This document shows, piece after piece, positions 42,242 to 51,808 of a stretch of 64,000 nt of DNA. Under the pieces are notes generated by a model. It was given only the letters and a program-made list of their open reading frames with translations. It had not been told where the DNA came from and did not search any database. The stretch comes from Caulobacter sp. S45. GTDB taxonomy: Bacteria > Pseudomonadota > Alphaproteobacteria > Caulobacterales > Caulobacteraceae. The stretch is from contig NZ_LMUL01000014.1 in NCBI RefSeq assembly GCF_009765965.1, positions 1,540,859 through 1,604,858 of the forward strand, in the 5' to 3' direction. A program made the position numbers and the translations under genes. Within the stretch, counting starts at the first letter, position 1. Every line of letters starts with the position of its first letter.

Positions 42242-44029
42242 ATGCACGGCTCCGCCCTCGCCTTTCGCATCGCCGCCGCCAGCCTGGTCGCCGTAACGCT
42301 CGCCGCACTGCTTCCCTTGGCGCGCGTGGCGGTGGGCGGGGCTGGCCTGCTGGAATTGACAGCGTGGGCCGTCGGCGGAATAGCGTTGGGCGGCGGTGTC
42401 GCGCTGCTGGCGATCCACCTGAGCCTCGCGCCGCTGACGCGCATATCCGCCGAGATCACCGAGATTTCGCGTGAACTGGTCCAGCACGAGACCTTCTCGC
42501 GCGCCCAGAACAGCCTCGACCGCAATCTGCGCCTTCTGCGTGAAACCCTGTCGCGCCATGGCGACCCGCGCCGGGTCGGCGACAAGCTGTATTTCGGCGA
42601 TCACCTGTTGAATGGCGATTTCACCGCCGTGGACCACGTCCGCAGCGTCGCCGGGGGAACAGCGACGGTGTTTCTCGGCGATCTGCGGGTCTCGACCAAT
42701 GTGGTCAAGCCGGACGGGACACGGGCCGTGGGAACCCGGCTGGCGGCGGGCGCGGTCCACGACGCCGTCCTGGGCCAGACCAAGGGCTATCGCGGCGAGG
42801 CGGATATCCTCGGCGAAGCCCACTTCTCCATCTACGAACCGATCCTGGCCGACGGCGAAGTGATCGGGGTCCTGTACGTCGGCGTGAAGAAAGCCGACTT
42901 CGTGGCCCAACCGAGCCCGGCGCTCCGCGATCCGCTGGCTCAGATTTCCAGGGCGGCGACCACCTTCCGCGCCGCCGCCGCCGCCCAGGCCGAAGCCGAG
43001 CGCGAAGCCCTCTCCGGACGCCAGGCCTCGGAGGACCTGCGCCGCCAGCAGGACGGGGCGCGCCAGATCGACGTCGCCCGCCAGCGCGAGGTGGTTCAGG
43101 CGATGTCCACCGCGTTGAAGCGCCTGTCGCAGGGCGATCTCGACTGCGACGTGAAACAGACGTTCCCCAGCGAGTACACAGCGCTCCGCGCCGACTTCAA
43201 CTCCGCCATCGCGGCCCTGCGCGAGACAGTGGGCGGCGTCACCGAAGGATGTCTGACCCTGCGTCAGAGCGCGAGCGAAATCCAGCAGGCGGCGGATTCG
43301 CTTTCCCAGCGTACGGAGAACCAAGCCGCCAGCCTGGAACAGACCGCCGCCGCCCTCGACCAGATCACCGCCACGGTGAAGACCACCGCCGACGGCGCAC
43401 GCACCGCCAGCACCCTGGTCGCCGACACCCGCCGTCGGGCCGAGCAAAGCAGCGCCACCATGGCCGAGGCGGTCGAGGCCATGGGGTTGATCCAGACCTC
43501 CTCGCGCCAGATCGAGGCGATCATCGGCGTGATGGACGAGATCGCCTTCCAGACCAAGCTGCTGGCCCTGAACGCGGGTGTGGAAGCCGCCCGGGCCGGC
43601 GACATGGGTCTGGGCTTCGCCGTGGTGGCCAGCGAAGTGCGCGCGCTGGCCCAACGCTCCGCCGACGCCGCCAAGGAGGTGAACGCCCTGATCGCATCGT
43701 CTTCGCGCCATGTCGAACAGGGTTCGGACGCGGTAGGGCGCACCGGGAAGGCCTTGTCGGCCATCGCCGGCCAGGTGGTGGAGATCGACTCGGTCGTATC
43801 CAGCATCGCCGGCTCGGCGCGCGAACAGGCCGCGGGACTGGAGCAGGTGAACACCGCCATCAACGACATGGATCGCCTGACCCAGCAGAACGCCGCCATG
43901 GTCGAGCAGTCCACCGCCGCCAGTCATGACCTCGCCCGCGAAACCGACCGCCTGACAGAGCTGACGCAACGCTTCCGCCTTGCCGAGACGCCCGCGCCGC
44001 CGCCGCAAAGACGGCGAGCCGCAGCTTAA
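42242..44029 (+). CDS. Methyl-accepting chemotaxis protein with Cache-like domain
   Basis: A 595-residue chemoreceptor from the ATG at 42242 (an upstream frame to 42104 adds unsupported residues). Two N-terminal membrane helices lie within about the first 60 residues, followed by a HAMP-like LAPLTRISAEITEISREL. A Cache-type domain (DKLYFGDHLLNGDFTAVDHV...GEVIGVLYVGVKKADF) comes next, then the signalling domain with the conserved hairpin ALNAGVEAARAGDMGLGFAVVASEVRALAQRS. The Cache-like domain comes after both membrane helices, so it would face the cytoplasm. Confidence 0.88.
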   Translation: MHGSALAFRIAAASLVAVTLAALLPLARVAVGGAGLLELTAWAVGGIALGGGVALLAIHLSLAPLTRISAEITEISRELVQHETFSRAQNSLDRNLRLLRETLSRHGDPRRVGDKLYFGDHLLNGDFTAVDHVRSVAGGTATVFLGDLRVSTNVVKPDGTRAVGTRLAAGAVHDAVLGQTKGYRGEADILGEAHFSIYEPILADGEVIGVLYVGVKKADFVAQPSPALRDPLAQISRAATTFRAAAAAQAEAEREALSGRQASEDLRRQQDGARQIDVARQREVVQAMSTALKRLSQGDLDCDVKQTFPSEYTALRADFNSAIAALRETVGGVTEGCLTLRQSASEIQQAADSLSQRTENQAASLEQTAAALDQITATVKTTADGARTASTLVADTRRRAEQSSATMAEAVEAMGLIQTSSRQIEAIIGVMDEIAFQTKLLALNAGVEAARAGDMGLGFAVVASEVRALAQRSADAAKEVNALIASSSRHVEQGSDAVGRTGKALSAIAGQVVEIDSVVSSIAGSAREQAAGLEQVNTAINDMDRLTQQNAAMVEQSTAASHDLARETDRLTELTQRFRLAETPAPPPQRRRAAA

Positions 44030-44040
44030 GGCCTCGTCAG

Positions 44041-44421
44041 GTGGAAGATATGGACGACGACACGCTCACCGAAACCCACCCCATCGCCGTCCTGGCGAGG
44101 GTCGGGCTGCTGGTGGCCGTCGGCATCCTGATCACGGCCTCGCTGCTGACGCCGCCGCGCCTGTTCTATTCGTATCACGCCCAGCACTTCGTCGCCTTCT
44201 ACGTGCTGTCGCTGACGGCCGCGCTGGCGATCAAGCGCAAGACCATCATCGGCCTGGGTGTGCGCATCGCCATCTTCGCATTCTGCTTCGAGATGATCCG
44301 CTCGTTCTCGCCGCTGCACGCGCGCACGACCTACCTGGATTGGATAGCGGACGCGGCGGGGATCATCGGCGCCCTGGCCCCGATGCTGGGCCAGAAGATC
44401 CGGCAACGTTTCAAGGCCTGA
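44041..44421 (+). CDS. VanZ-like membrane protein
   Basis: A 126-residue protein with four hydrophobic segments and the VanZ-type HFVAFYVLSLTAALAI and DWIADAAGIIGALAP motifs. VanZ-like proteins are linked to resistance to some glycopeptides, but most chromosomal copies have no proven role. The start is a GTG at 44041. Confidence 0.72.
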   Translation: MEDMDDDTLTETHPIAVLARVGLLVAVGILITASLLTPPRLFYSYHAQHFVAFYVLSLTAALAIKRKTIIGLGVRIAIFAFCFEMIRSFSPLHARTTYLDWIADAAGIIGALAPMLGQKIRQRFKA

Positions 44422-44436
44422 CGCCGCGGCTTGGCC

Positions 44437-44874
44437 TCAGCCCTTGATGGCCAGCAACAAGGCGCCCGCGCTCACCAACGCGACGCCCAGCCAGTTCTTG
44501 CCCGACAGCCGCTCGCCCAGCACCGTGGCGGCGAAGATGGCCACCAGGGCCACGCTCAGCTTGTCGATGGGCGCGACGCCCGACGCCGGGCCGAGCTTCA
44601 GCGCGCGGTAGTAGCAGAGCCAGGAGCCGCCGGTGGCGAGCGCCGACAGGATCAGGAACACCCAGGTCCGCCCGCCGATCGTCCCGACCGGTCGCCAGCC
44701 GCCCGTCGCCGTGACGATGGCGCCCGTCATGCCCAGGATCACGATGACGCGGATGAAGGTGGCGAGGTTGGAATCGATCCCCTCGACCCCGATCTTGCCG
44801 AAGATCGCGGTCAGCGCCGCGAACGCCGCCGATCCCAGGGCCCATACCGCCCAGGCGGGAACGACCTGGGCCAT
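44437..44874 (-). CDS. EamA-family small drug/metabolite transporter
   Basis: A 145-residue protein with one EamA domain of five helices (WALGSAAFAALTAIFGKIGVEGI at the start, GPASGVAPIDKLSVALVAIFAATVLGERLSGKNWLGVALVSAGALLLAI at the end). Typical exporters have two such domains in about 300 residues, so this half-size protein probably works as a dimer. The substrate is unknown. Confidence 0.85.
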   Translation of the reverse strand: MAQVVPAWAVWALGSAAFAALTAIFGKIGVEGIDSNLATFIRVIVILGMTGAIVTATGGWRPVGTIGGRTWVFLILSALATGGSWLCYYRALKLGPASGVAPIDKLSVALVAIFAATVLGERLSGKNWLGVALVSAGALLLAIKG

Positions 44875-44887
44875 GGTGAAACCGGAC

Positions 44888-45277
44888 CTAATCGCCCAGG
44901 TTCATCGGCCCGCTTGCGGGAGGCGTCTGTTGGGCGCCTTCGCGCTCGGCCTGGGCGCGCATGATGTTCAGGTTCTCGGCAATGCTGAAGACGGCGACGA
45001 AGAACTCGCATGCGCCACGCCACAACAGGGCCAGCACCGCCATGATCAGCAGGCCCGCCACCAGGGCCGGAATGGCCACCAGCAACCCTTCGAAGCTGAG
45101 TTCGCGCAGGGCCAGGCCCGCCGAGGCGCCGACCGCGCCGAAGCCGAACAGCAGGATCAGGGCCAGGCCGCCCCAGTAGATCATATGGATGACCGGGCCG
45201 GTCAGCAGCCGGTCGAGGGACAGGAGATCGAACACGGCGCTACGCTTGCGCCGGCCGGAGGTCGCGTACAAGCTCAT
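44888..45277 (-). CDS. DUF4282 membrane protein
   Basis: A 129-residue protein with two or three hydrophobic segments (VIHMIYWGGLALILLFGFGAV and IPALVAGLLIMAVLALLWRGACEFFVAVFSIAENL). This matches the DUF4282 layout (two helices, an FxxLW-type motif and a FRI/FSIAENL-like turn). Function unknown. It is divergent from trxB. Confidence 0.8.
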   Translation of the reverse strand: MSLYATSGRRKRSAVFDLLSLDRLLTGPVIHMIYWGGLALILLFGFGAVGASAGLALRELSFEGLLVAIPALVAGLLIMAVLALLWRGACEFFVAVFSIAENLNIMRAQAEREGAQQTPPASGPMNLGD

Positions 45278-45428
45278 GGCGGCCCTGGTCCCCCTAACGC
45301 CTCATCCCATCAGGGACGGCCACGTACGATTGGCTAGCAGCGCACGCGCGAGCGTGCAATGCGTCCTGCCGGCCGAATCGTCCCTACATATAATCCGCCG
45401 TCACCGAAGAACCTCCGAAGAGCCTCCC

Positions 45429-46430
45429 ATGTCCGAGCCCAGAACCGTTCGCGTCGCCATCATCGGCTCCGGCCCCGCCGGCCTCACCGCCGCCATCTAT
45501 TCCGCGCGCGCGCTGCTGAACCCCGTGCTGATCGCCGGCCTGGAGCCGGGCGGCCAGCTCACCATCACCACCGATGTCGAGAACTATCCGGGCTTCGCCG
45601 AGGTGATCCAAGGCCCCTGGCTGATGGAGCAGATGCGCGCCCAAGCCGAGCACGTGGGCACCGAATTCCTCGACGACCTGGTCGCCCGGGTCGACCTGTC
45701 CAAGCGCCCGTTCCGTATCGAGCTCGACAGCGGGTCGACCATCCTGGCCGAGACGCTGATCATCTCCACCGGCGCCCAGGCCAAGTGGCTGGGGCTGGAA
45801 AGCGAGCAGCGTTACCGGGGCTTCGGGGTCTCGGCCTGCGCCACCTGCGACGGCTTCTTCTATCGCGCCAAGGAGGTCGTGGTGGTGGGCGGCGGCAACA
45901 CCGCGGTGGAGGAGGCCCTGTTCCTCACCACCTTCGCCTCCAAGGTGACGCTGGTGCATCGCCGCGACGAATTCCGCGCCGAGCGCATCCTCCAGGAGCG
46001 CCTGTTCGCCAACCCCAAGGTCGAGGTGATCTGGGACACCGCCGTCGAGGAGATCCTGGGCGACGGGACCCCGCCGACGGTCAGTGGCGTGCGCCTGCGC
46101 AACGTCAAGACCGGCGCCTGCTCGGAGCTGAAGACCGACGGCGTGTTCGTCGCCATCGGCCATGCCCCCGCCTCCAGCCTGTTCAAGGGTCAGCTCGAGG
46201 CCGACGAGAGCGGCTACCTGAAGGTGATCCCCGGCACGACCGCGACCGCGATCCAGGGCGTGTACGCCGCCGGCGACGTCACCGACCACGTCTACCGCCA
46301 GGCGGTCACCGCCGCCGGCATGGGCTGCATGGCCGCGCTCGAGGCCGCCCGCTTCCTGGCCGAAGAGGACCACCGAAAGGCGCACCACCCGATCTCGCAC
46401 GGAGAGGCGGAGAAGATCGGAGCGTGGTGA
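45429..46430 (+). CDS. trxB: Thioredoxin reductase
   Basis: A 333-residue flavoprotein from the ATG at 45429. It has the FAD-binding IIGSGPAGLTAAIYSARA at the N-terminus, the redox-active ACATCDGFF (Cys-Ala-Thr-Cys) near residue 140, the NADPH-binding VVVGGGNTAVEEALFL, and the C-terminal FAD-binding GVYAAGDVTDHVYRQAVTAAGMGCMAALEA. It uses NADPH to reduce thioredoxin, which also feeds the DsbD-type protein at 10359. The upstream extension to 45189 has no protein-like content. Confidence 0.95.
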   Translation: MSEPRTVRVAIIGSGPAGLTAAIYSARALLNPVLIAGLEPGGQLTITTDVENYPGFAEVIQGPWLMEQMRAQAEHVGTEFLDDLVARVDLSKRPFRIELDSGSTILAETLIISTGAQAKWLGLESEQRYRGFGVSACATCDGFFYRAKEVVVVGGGNTAVEEALFLTTFASKVTLVHRRDEFRAERILQERLFANPKVEVIWDTAVEEILGDGTPPTVSGVRLRNVKTGACSELKTDGVFVAIGHAPASSLFKGQLEADESGYLKVIPGTTATAIQGVYAAGDVTDHVYRQAVTAAGMGCMAALEAARFLAEEDHRKAHHPISHGEAEKIGAW

Positions 46431-46573
46431 GCTAATCCGGTGCTGCGCGCCAGATTGTCCGTATCTACCGTGTAGATCGTGCCATTTGGCCGACTTACCG
46501 GTATGTAGACGCGGAACATGCAGTTGTAGCCTCGACGCCATTCTTGCGGCTAGTCGGGCCGACGCACTCTTAA

Positions 46574-47638
<1,065 letters not shown>

Positions 47639-47651
47639 GGGCGAAGCGCGC

Positions 47652-48350
47652 ATGTGGCTGGCGGGGCCGGCGAGGCGGATCGGCGCCGCGGGGACGCCCG
47701 GCGCGCTGAAGCTGGGCTTCGACCTCAAGCCGGGCATGCGCGTGGGCGTGTTCGGCGGCTCGTTCAATCCCGCCCATGAGGGTCACGCCCACGTGGCCCA
47801 GACCGCCCTGACGCGGCTCGGGCTCGACCGGGTGATCTGGCTGGTGTCGCCGCAGAACCCGCTGAAGAGCTCCCACGGCGTGACGCTCGCCGCCCGCATG
47901 GCCAGCGCGCGCGGCATGGCGCGGGGGCCGTCGATGATCGTGACCGACGTGGAGAGCCGGTTCGGCTCGACCTATACCATCGACACCCTGCGCAAGCTCA
48001 AGGGTCGTTTTCCCGGCGTGCATTTCGTCTGGATCATGGGCGCCGACAACATGGCCAACTTCCATCGCTGGCGCGGCTGGGCCGACATCATGCGCACCAC
48101 GCCCATGGCGGTGGTGTCGCGCCCCGATTCGATGCTGCAGAGCCGCTCCGCGCCCGCCGCACGCCGTTTCGCCCACGCCCGCCGCCCTTCGCGGGAGGCG
48201 GCCTTGCTGGCGACGGCGCACACGCCGGCCTGGACCTATCTCCGCGCCCCGCTGAACTTCCAATCCTCGACCGCCCTGAGGCGCGCCGTCGCGGACCTGG
48301 ACCAGACCGGACAGCAAAAGGCCCGGGCCGGAGAACCGGGCCGGGCCTGA
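47652..48350 (+). CDS. nadD: Nicotinate-nucleotide adenylyltransferase
   Basis: A 232-residue protein. After a 28-residue extension, MRVGVFGGSFNPAHEGHAHVAQTAL has the nucleotidyltransferase motif GSFNPxHxGH. The late FPGVHFVWIMGADNMANFHRWRGWADI region binds nicotinate mononucleotide, and the ISSTALR-like motif reads QSSTALRRAVADL. It makes deamido-NAD from NaMN and ATP. Inner ATGs around the GVFGGSF region are alternatives. The gene starts 13 bases after obgE, so they are probably co-transcribed. Confidence 0.93.
   Translation: MWLAGPARRIGAAGTPGALKLGFDLKPGMRVGVFGGSFNPAHEGHAHVAQTALTRLGLDRVIWLVSPQNPLKSSHGVTLAARMASARGMARGPSMIVTDVESRFGSTYTIDTLRKLKGRFPGVHFVWIMGADNMANFHRWRGWADIMRTTPMAVVSRPDSMLQSRSAPAARRFAHARRPSREAALLATAHTPAWTYLRAPLNFQSSTALRRAVADLDQTGQQKARAGEPGRA
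48319..48348 (+). terminator. GC-rich hairpin at the end of nadD
   Basis: AGGCCCGG (48319-48326) and CCGGGCCT (48341-48348) form a stem that overlaps the last nadD codons. No T-run follows; possibly a factor-dependent terminator. Confidence 0.35.
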
Positions 48351-48407
48351 AACTCAAAGCGTGATCACCGTTCGAAGGACGCCGAAGCGCCCGACGCGCT
48401 GATCCTC

Positions 48408-48626
48408 TTAGTGGCCGTAACGCGCGGCGCGCATACGGCGCTTCTTCATCACCGCCATGTGGTGCCCGACGGCGCAGCCCGCCGCCGCGCCCAGCAGGGT
48501 GTGGTGGCCCGCAACGTGGCCGGCCACGCCGCCGACGACGGCGCCGCCGAGGCAGCCCGCGCTAGCCGAACCCGCCGTGCTCGCCAGGATACCCGCCAGG
48601 GCCAGGCCCGCGATCTTCGCCTTCAT
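48408..48626 (-). CDS. Small secreted Gly/Ala-rich (glycine-zipper-like) protein
   Basis: A 72-residue protein from the ATG at 48626 with GGAGAT before it. The signal peptide (AKIAGLALAGILASTAGSASA) precedes GGAVVGGVAGHVAGHHTLLGAAAGCAVGHHMAV, a glycine-zipper-like segment, and a basic His/Arg tail. Such proteins usually associate with membranes. Function unknown. Confidence 0.72.
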   Translation of the reverse strand: MKAKIAGLALAGILASTAGSASAGCLGGAVVGGVAGHVAGHHTLLGAAAGCAVGHHMAVMKKRRMRAARYGH

Positions 48627-48838
48627 GTGCATCTCCATTCATCCGCTTGGCCGCACGGCTCCCCCGGAGTCCGGCGTGTCGAAGCCCGCCAAGCTTAACA
48701 CGGTTTGCCGAAGTTTCCCCAGACCGCCGATTCGCAGACCGCCGATTCGCGCCGACCGCGAACTGGCGCGGGTCTTGAGACAGCGCTCCCCAACAAGGCG
48801 CCCGCCTCCGGGTCATGTGCCAAAACGGAGCGATTTCT

Positions 48839-49993
48839 ATGGTTTTCCGCGTGATGGCTCTCGCCGTGGGACTGACTGGCCTAGCCGCAACCTCGGCGCT
48901 CGCCTGCGAACCCGGTCAGGAATGCGGCGCCTGGACGCCGGCGTCCCCGGCCTATGCGGTGGTTCCGCCTTCGGGTTACGCCGTCGTCCCGCCGCCCGCA
49001 TACGCCATGCGCCCGGCGCCCGGATACGCCGAAGCGACCGAAGCCGGCTACGCCGCGGGTTACGCCGTTCAGGACCAACGCTACGTCGCTCGCCCGGCGC
49101 CGACGCGGGTCTATCAGCGCGCACAGCAATCGGCCGGTTACGGACCCGCCAACCGCTACGGATACGGTGTGGGCTATGTGGACGCGCAGGGGCCCTGCGA
49201 CGTCTGCGCCCAACCGGCCCCTGCACCGGCGCCTGTGATCGTCGAGGAAGAGGCCCCCGCATTCGGCGAAGGCTTCTTCTCCGGCGGCGGTGGGGCCGGC
49301 CCTGATTCGATGGGCGGCGGCGGTGGCGGCGGTGGTGGCTCGGGAGAGAGCGCCTTCGACCAGGTCAGCGCCTGGTCCCAGAACATCGGCGCAGCCTATG
49401 TTAACGCCTCGATCAACGCCCGGGCGAACGCCGGGGCTTCCGCATCGGCGTCGGCTTCCGCGTCCGCGACCTCTTCTTCGAGCACGCAGGTGATCGTGAT
49501 CGGCGGCGGCGGTTCGCATGGCCACGGCCATGGCGGCGGCGGCTATCAACATGGCGGCGGCGGCAAGGGTGGCGGAAGCGACTGCGGCTGCGACGAAGGC
49601 GGCGGCGGCAAGAGCGGCGGCGGAAGCGGTTATGGCGGCGGCATGAGCGGGTGGGGCGGCCAGGGCGGCTCCAGTGGCGGCTACGGCGGCGGCAATAGTG
49701 GCGGCACGAGCGGTTGGGGCGGCCAAAGCGGTTCCGGCGGCGGTCACGCCGGCAACGGTGGCGGCATGGGCGGCGGCTGGAGCGGCGGCATGAGCGGTGG
49801 CGTCGGCCACAGCGGTTCCGGTGGCGGCCACGCCGGCAATGGCGGCGGCATGAGCCTGAGCATGGGCGGCTGGGGCGGTCATGGCGGCGGAGTCGGCGGC
49901 GGCGGCCATAGCGGCGGCGGCAAGTCCGGCTGCGGTTGCGGCGGAGTCGGCGGCGGCTCCAGCAGCGGCGGCGGCCACGGGCGTCGCCGCTAA
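48839..49993 (+). CDS. Secreted Gly/Ser-rich low-complexity protein
   Basis: A 384-residue protein with a signal peptide (MALAVGLTGLAATSALA). Domains in order: YAVVPPSGYAVVPPPAYAMRPAPGYAEA tyrosine-proline repeats (about 35-75); an acidic linker; a Gly run; GAAYVNASINARANAGASASASASASATSSSS (about 185-220); then about 160 residues of GGG(S/H/Y) repeats ending in GCGCGG and an HGRRR tail. Paired Cys residues recur. The composition suggests a surface or matrix polymer-like protein. It has no recognised family. Confidence 0.75.
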   Translation: MVFRVMALAVGLTGLAATSALACEPGQECGAWTPASPAYAVVPPSGYAVVPPPAYAMRPAPGYAEATEAGYAAGYAVQDQRYVARPAPTRVYQRAQQSAGYGPANRYGYGVGYVDAQGPCDVCAQPAPAPAPVIVEEEAPAFGEGFFSGGGGAGPDSMGGGGGGGGGSGESAFDQVSAWSQNIGAAYVNASINARANAGASASASASASATSSSSTQVIVIGGGGSHGHGHGGGGYQHGGGGKGGGSDCGCDEGGGGKSGGGSGYGGGMSGWGGQGGSSGGYGGGNSGGTSGWGGQSGSGGGHAGNGGGMGGGWSGGMSGGVGHSGSGGGHAGNGGGMSLSMGGWGGHGGGVGGGGHSGGGKSGCGCGGVGGGSSSGGGHGRRR

Positions 49994-50110
49994 GCCAAAA
50001 ATCTCGGCCGGCGCGCGACGAAAAGCCCGCACGCCGGCCCGATCCGCTGATGCGCACGGGCCGGCTGCGGGTATAAGCCCCCGGCGAACTAGGTGTGCGG
50101 GAGCGGTGGA

Positions 50111-51076
50111 ATGATCATCGTGACGGGGGCGGCCGGCTTCATCGGCGCGGCTCTGTCCGAGCGGCTGCTGGACCTCGGCGAAGAGGTGACGGGTGTCGAC
50201 AGCTTCAACGCCTATTACGATGTCGGCCTGAAGGAGGCCCGTACCGCGCGTCTTTCGAGCCGGCCGGGCTTTCGCATGGTCCGCCTGGACGTGGCCGAGG
50301 CCGAGCCTTTCGCGGCCCTGGTGCGCGACAGCGGCGCGGATCGCGTCGTCCACCTCGCCGCCCAGGCGGGGGTGAGGCATTCGATCGAGAACCCCTTCGC
50401 CTACGAGCGCGCCAACGTCGCCGGCCATCTTTCGGTGCTGGAGGCCTGCCGTCACGCGCCGGCGGTGAAGCACCTGGTCTACGCCTCCTCCAGCTCAGTC
50501 TACGGCGAACGCGGGGCCGAACAGGGTTTCCGCGAGGACGATCCGGTCGACAATCCCGTCTCGCTCTACGCCGCCACCAAGCGTGCGGGCGAGCTGATGA
50601 GCGCCAGCTATTCCAAGCTGTTCGGCCTGGCCCAGACGGGGCTGCGCTTCTTCACCGTCTACGGGCCTTGGGGCCGGCCGGACATGGCCGCCTTCCTATT
50701 CACCCGCGCCATCCTGGCGGGCGAGCCGATCCAAGTGTTCAACGACGGCCGGATGCTGCGCGACTTCACCTATATCGACGACATCGTCGACGGGGTGCTG
50801 GGCGTGCTCGGCCATCCCGCCGCGCCCGGCGAGGCCAGGTTGTTCAACATTGGCGACAACCGCCCGGTGGTGCTGATCGACATGATCGAGGCGCTGGAAA
50901 AGGCGCTTGGGCGCACGGCCGTAAAAGAGATGCTGCCGATGCAGCCCGGCGACGTGCCCACCACCTTCGCCGACATCTCCAAGCTCAACGCGCTCTGCGG
51001 CTACCGGCCCAAGGTGATGCTCGAGGAGGGCGTCCCGCGCTTCGTCCACTGGTACAAGGCCCATTATGGCGTCTGA
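50111..51076 (+). CDS. NAD-dependent sugar epimerase (UDP-glucuronate epimerase type)
   Basis: A 321-residue short-chain dehydrogenase-type protein from the ATG at 50111. It has GAAGFIGAALSERLL (NAD-binding GxxGxxG), VDSFNAYYDVGLKE (typical of UDP-glucuronate 4-epimerases), the Ser of YASSSSVYGE and the catalytic YAATKRAGE (YxxxK). The start of the next gene overlaps its stop by 11 bases. Paired with a sugar nucleotidyltransferase, it probably supplies precursors for surface polysaccharide. Confidence 0.88.
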   Translation: MIIVTGAAGFIGAALSERLLDLGEEVTGVDSFNAYYDVGLKEARTARLSSRPGFRMVRLDVAEAEPFAALVRDSGADRVVHLAAQAGVRHSIENPFAYERANVAGHLSVLEACRHAPAVKHLVYASSSSVYGERGAEQGFREDDPVDNPVSLYAATKRAGELMSASYSKLFGLAQTGLRFFTVYGPWGRPDMAAFLFTRAILAGEPIQVFNDGRMLRDFTYIDDIVDGVLGVLGHPAAPGEARLFNIGDNRPVVLIDMIEALEKALGRTAVKEMLPMQPGDVPTTFADISKLNALCGYRPKVMLEEGVPRFVHWYKAHYGV

Positions 51077-51791
51077 CCGCGCGCCGCCCCGACAGGCCGT
51101 GTTCCTGGTCGGCGGCCTGGGAACGCGGCTTGGCGAACTCACCCGCGCCACGCCCAAGCCCCTGGTCGAGGTCGCCGGCCGACCCTTCCTGGACTGGCTG
51201 GTCGACGAGACCCTACGCCAGGGCGTGCGCGACATCGTACTGCTGTCCGGCTACCGCGCCGCCCAAATCGAGGCGGCGATGGCGCGGCTGGCGGACCTGG
51301 GCATGACCCTGACCCATTCGGTGGAGCCCGAACCGCTCGGCACCGCCGGCGCCCTGGTCCATGCCCGCGCGCACTTGGCCGAGGATTTCCTGCTGCTGAA
51401 CGGCGACAGCCTGTTCCGCATCGACCTGACCGATCTGGCGCGCCCCGACAGCCCGGACACGCTGATGCGGCTGGCGCTGCGGCGTGAACCTGACGCTGGC
51501 CGCTACGGCTCGGTGCGGCTCGACGGGGATCGGGTGACGGGCTTTGCGGAAAAAGCTTCGAGCGCCGAGCCCACGGCCGGGCTGATCAACGGCGGCGTCT
51601 ACTGGATACGCCGGTCGGTGGTCGAAAACCTGGCGCCCGGGCCGCTGTCGCTGGAGCGCGACGTGCTGCCGGGGCTGGTGGCGGCGGGCCGGGTCGGCGG
51701 CCGGATCTACGACGCGCCCTTCATCGACATCGGCATTCCGGAATCCCTGGCTCTGGCTCAGACCTATGTGCCCGAGGCGTTGAAGGGCTAG
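51066..51791 (+). CDS. Sugar-1-phosphate nucleotidyltransferase (HddC/RfbF-like)
   Basis: A 241-residue NTP-transferase. FLVGGLGTRLGELTRATPKPLVEVAGRPFLDWL carries the G-x-G-T-R and PKP motifs, LLLNGDSLFRIDL the metal-binding Asp, and LINGGVYWI the sugar-binding loop. The size fits D-glycero-manno-heptose-1-phosphate guanylyl/adenylyl transferases and similar enzymes. The ATG overlaps the epimerase stop, so translation is coupled. The exact sugar cannot be read from sequence. Confidence 0.85.
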   Translation: MASDRAPPRQAVFLVGGLGTRLGELTRATPKPLVEVAGRPFLDWLVDETLRQGVRDIVLLSGYRAAQIEAAMARLADLGMTLTHSVEPEPLGTAGALVHARAHLAEDFLLLNGDSLFRIDLTDLARPDSPDTLMRLALRREPDAGRYGSVRLDGDRVTGFAEKASSAEPTAGLINGGVYWIRRSVVENLAPGPLSLERDVLPGLVAAGRVGGRIYDAPFIDIGIPESLALAQTYVPEALKG

Positions 51792-51808
51792 AGCCGCCTA
51801 TCGGCCGC

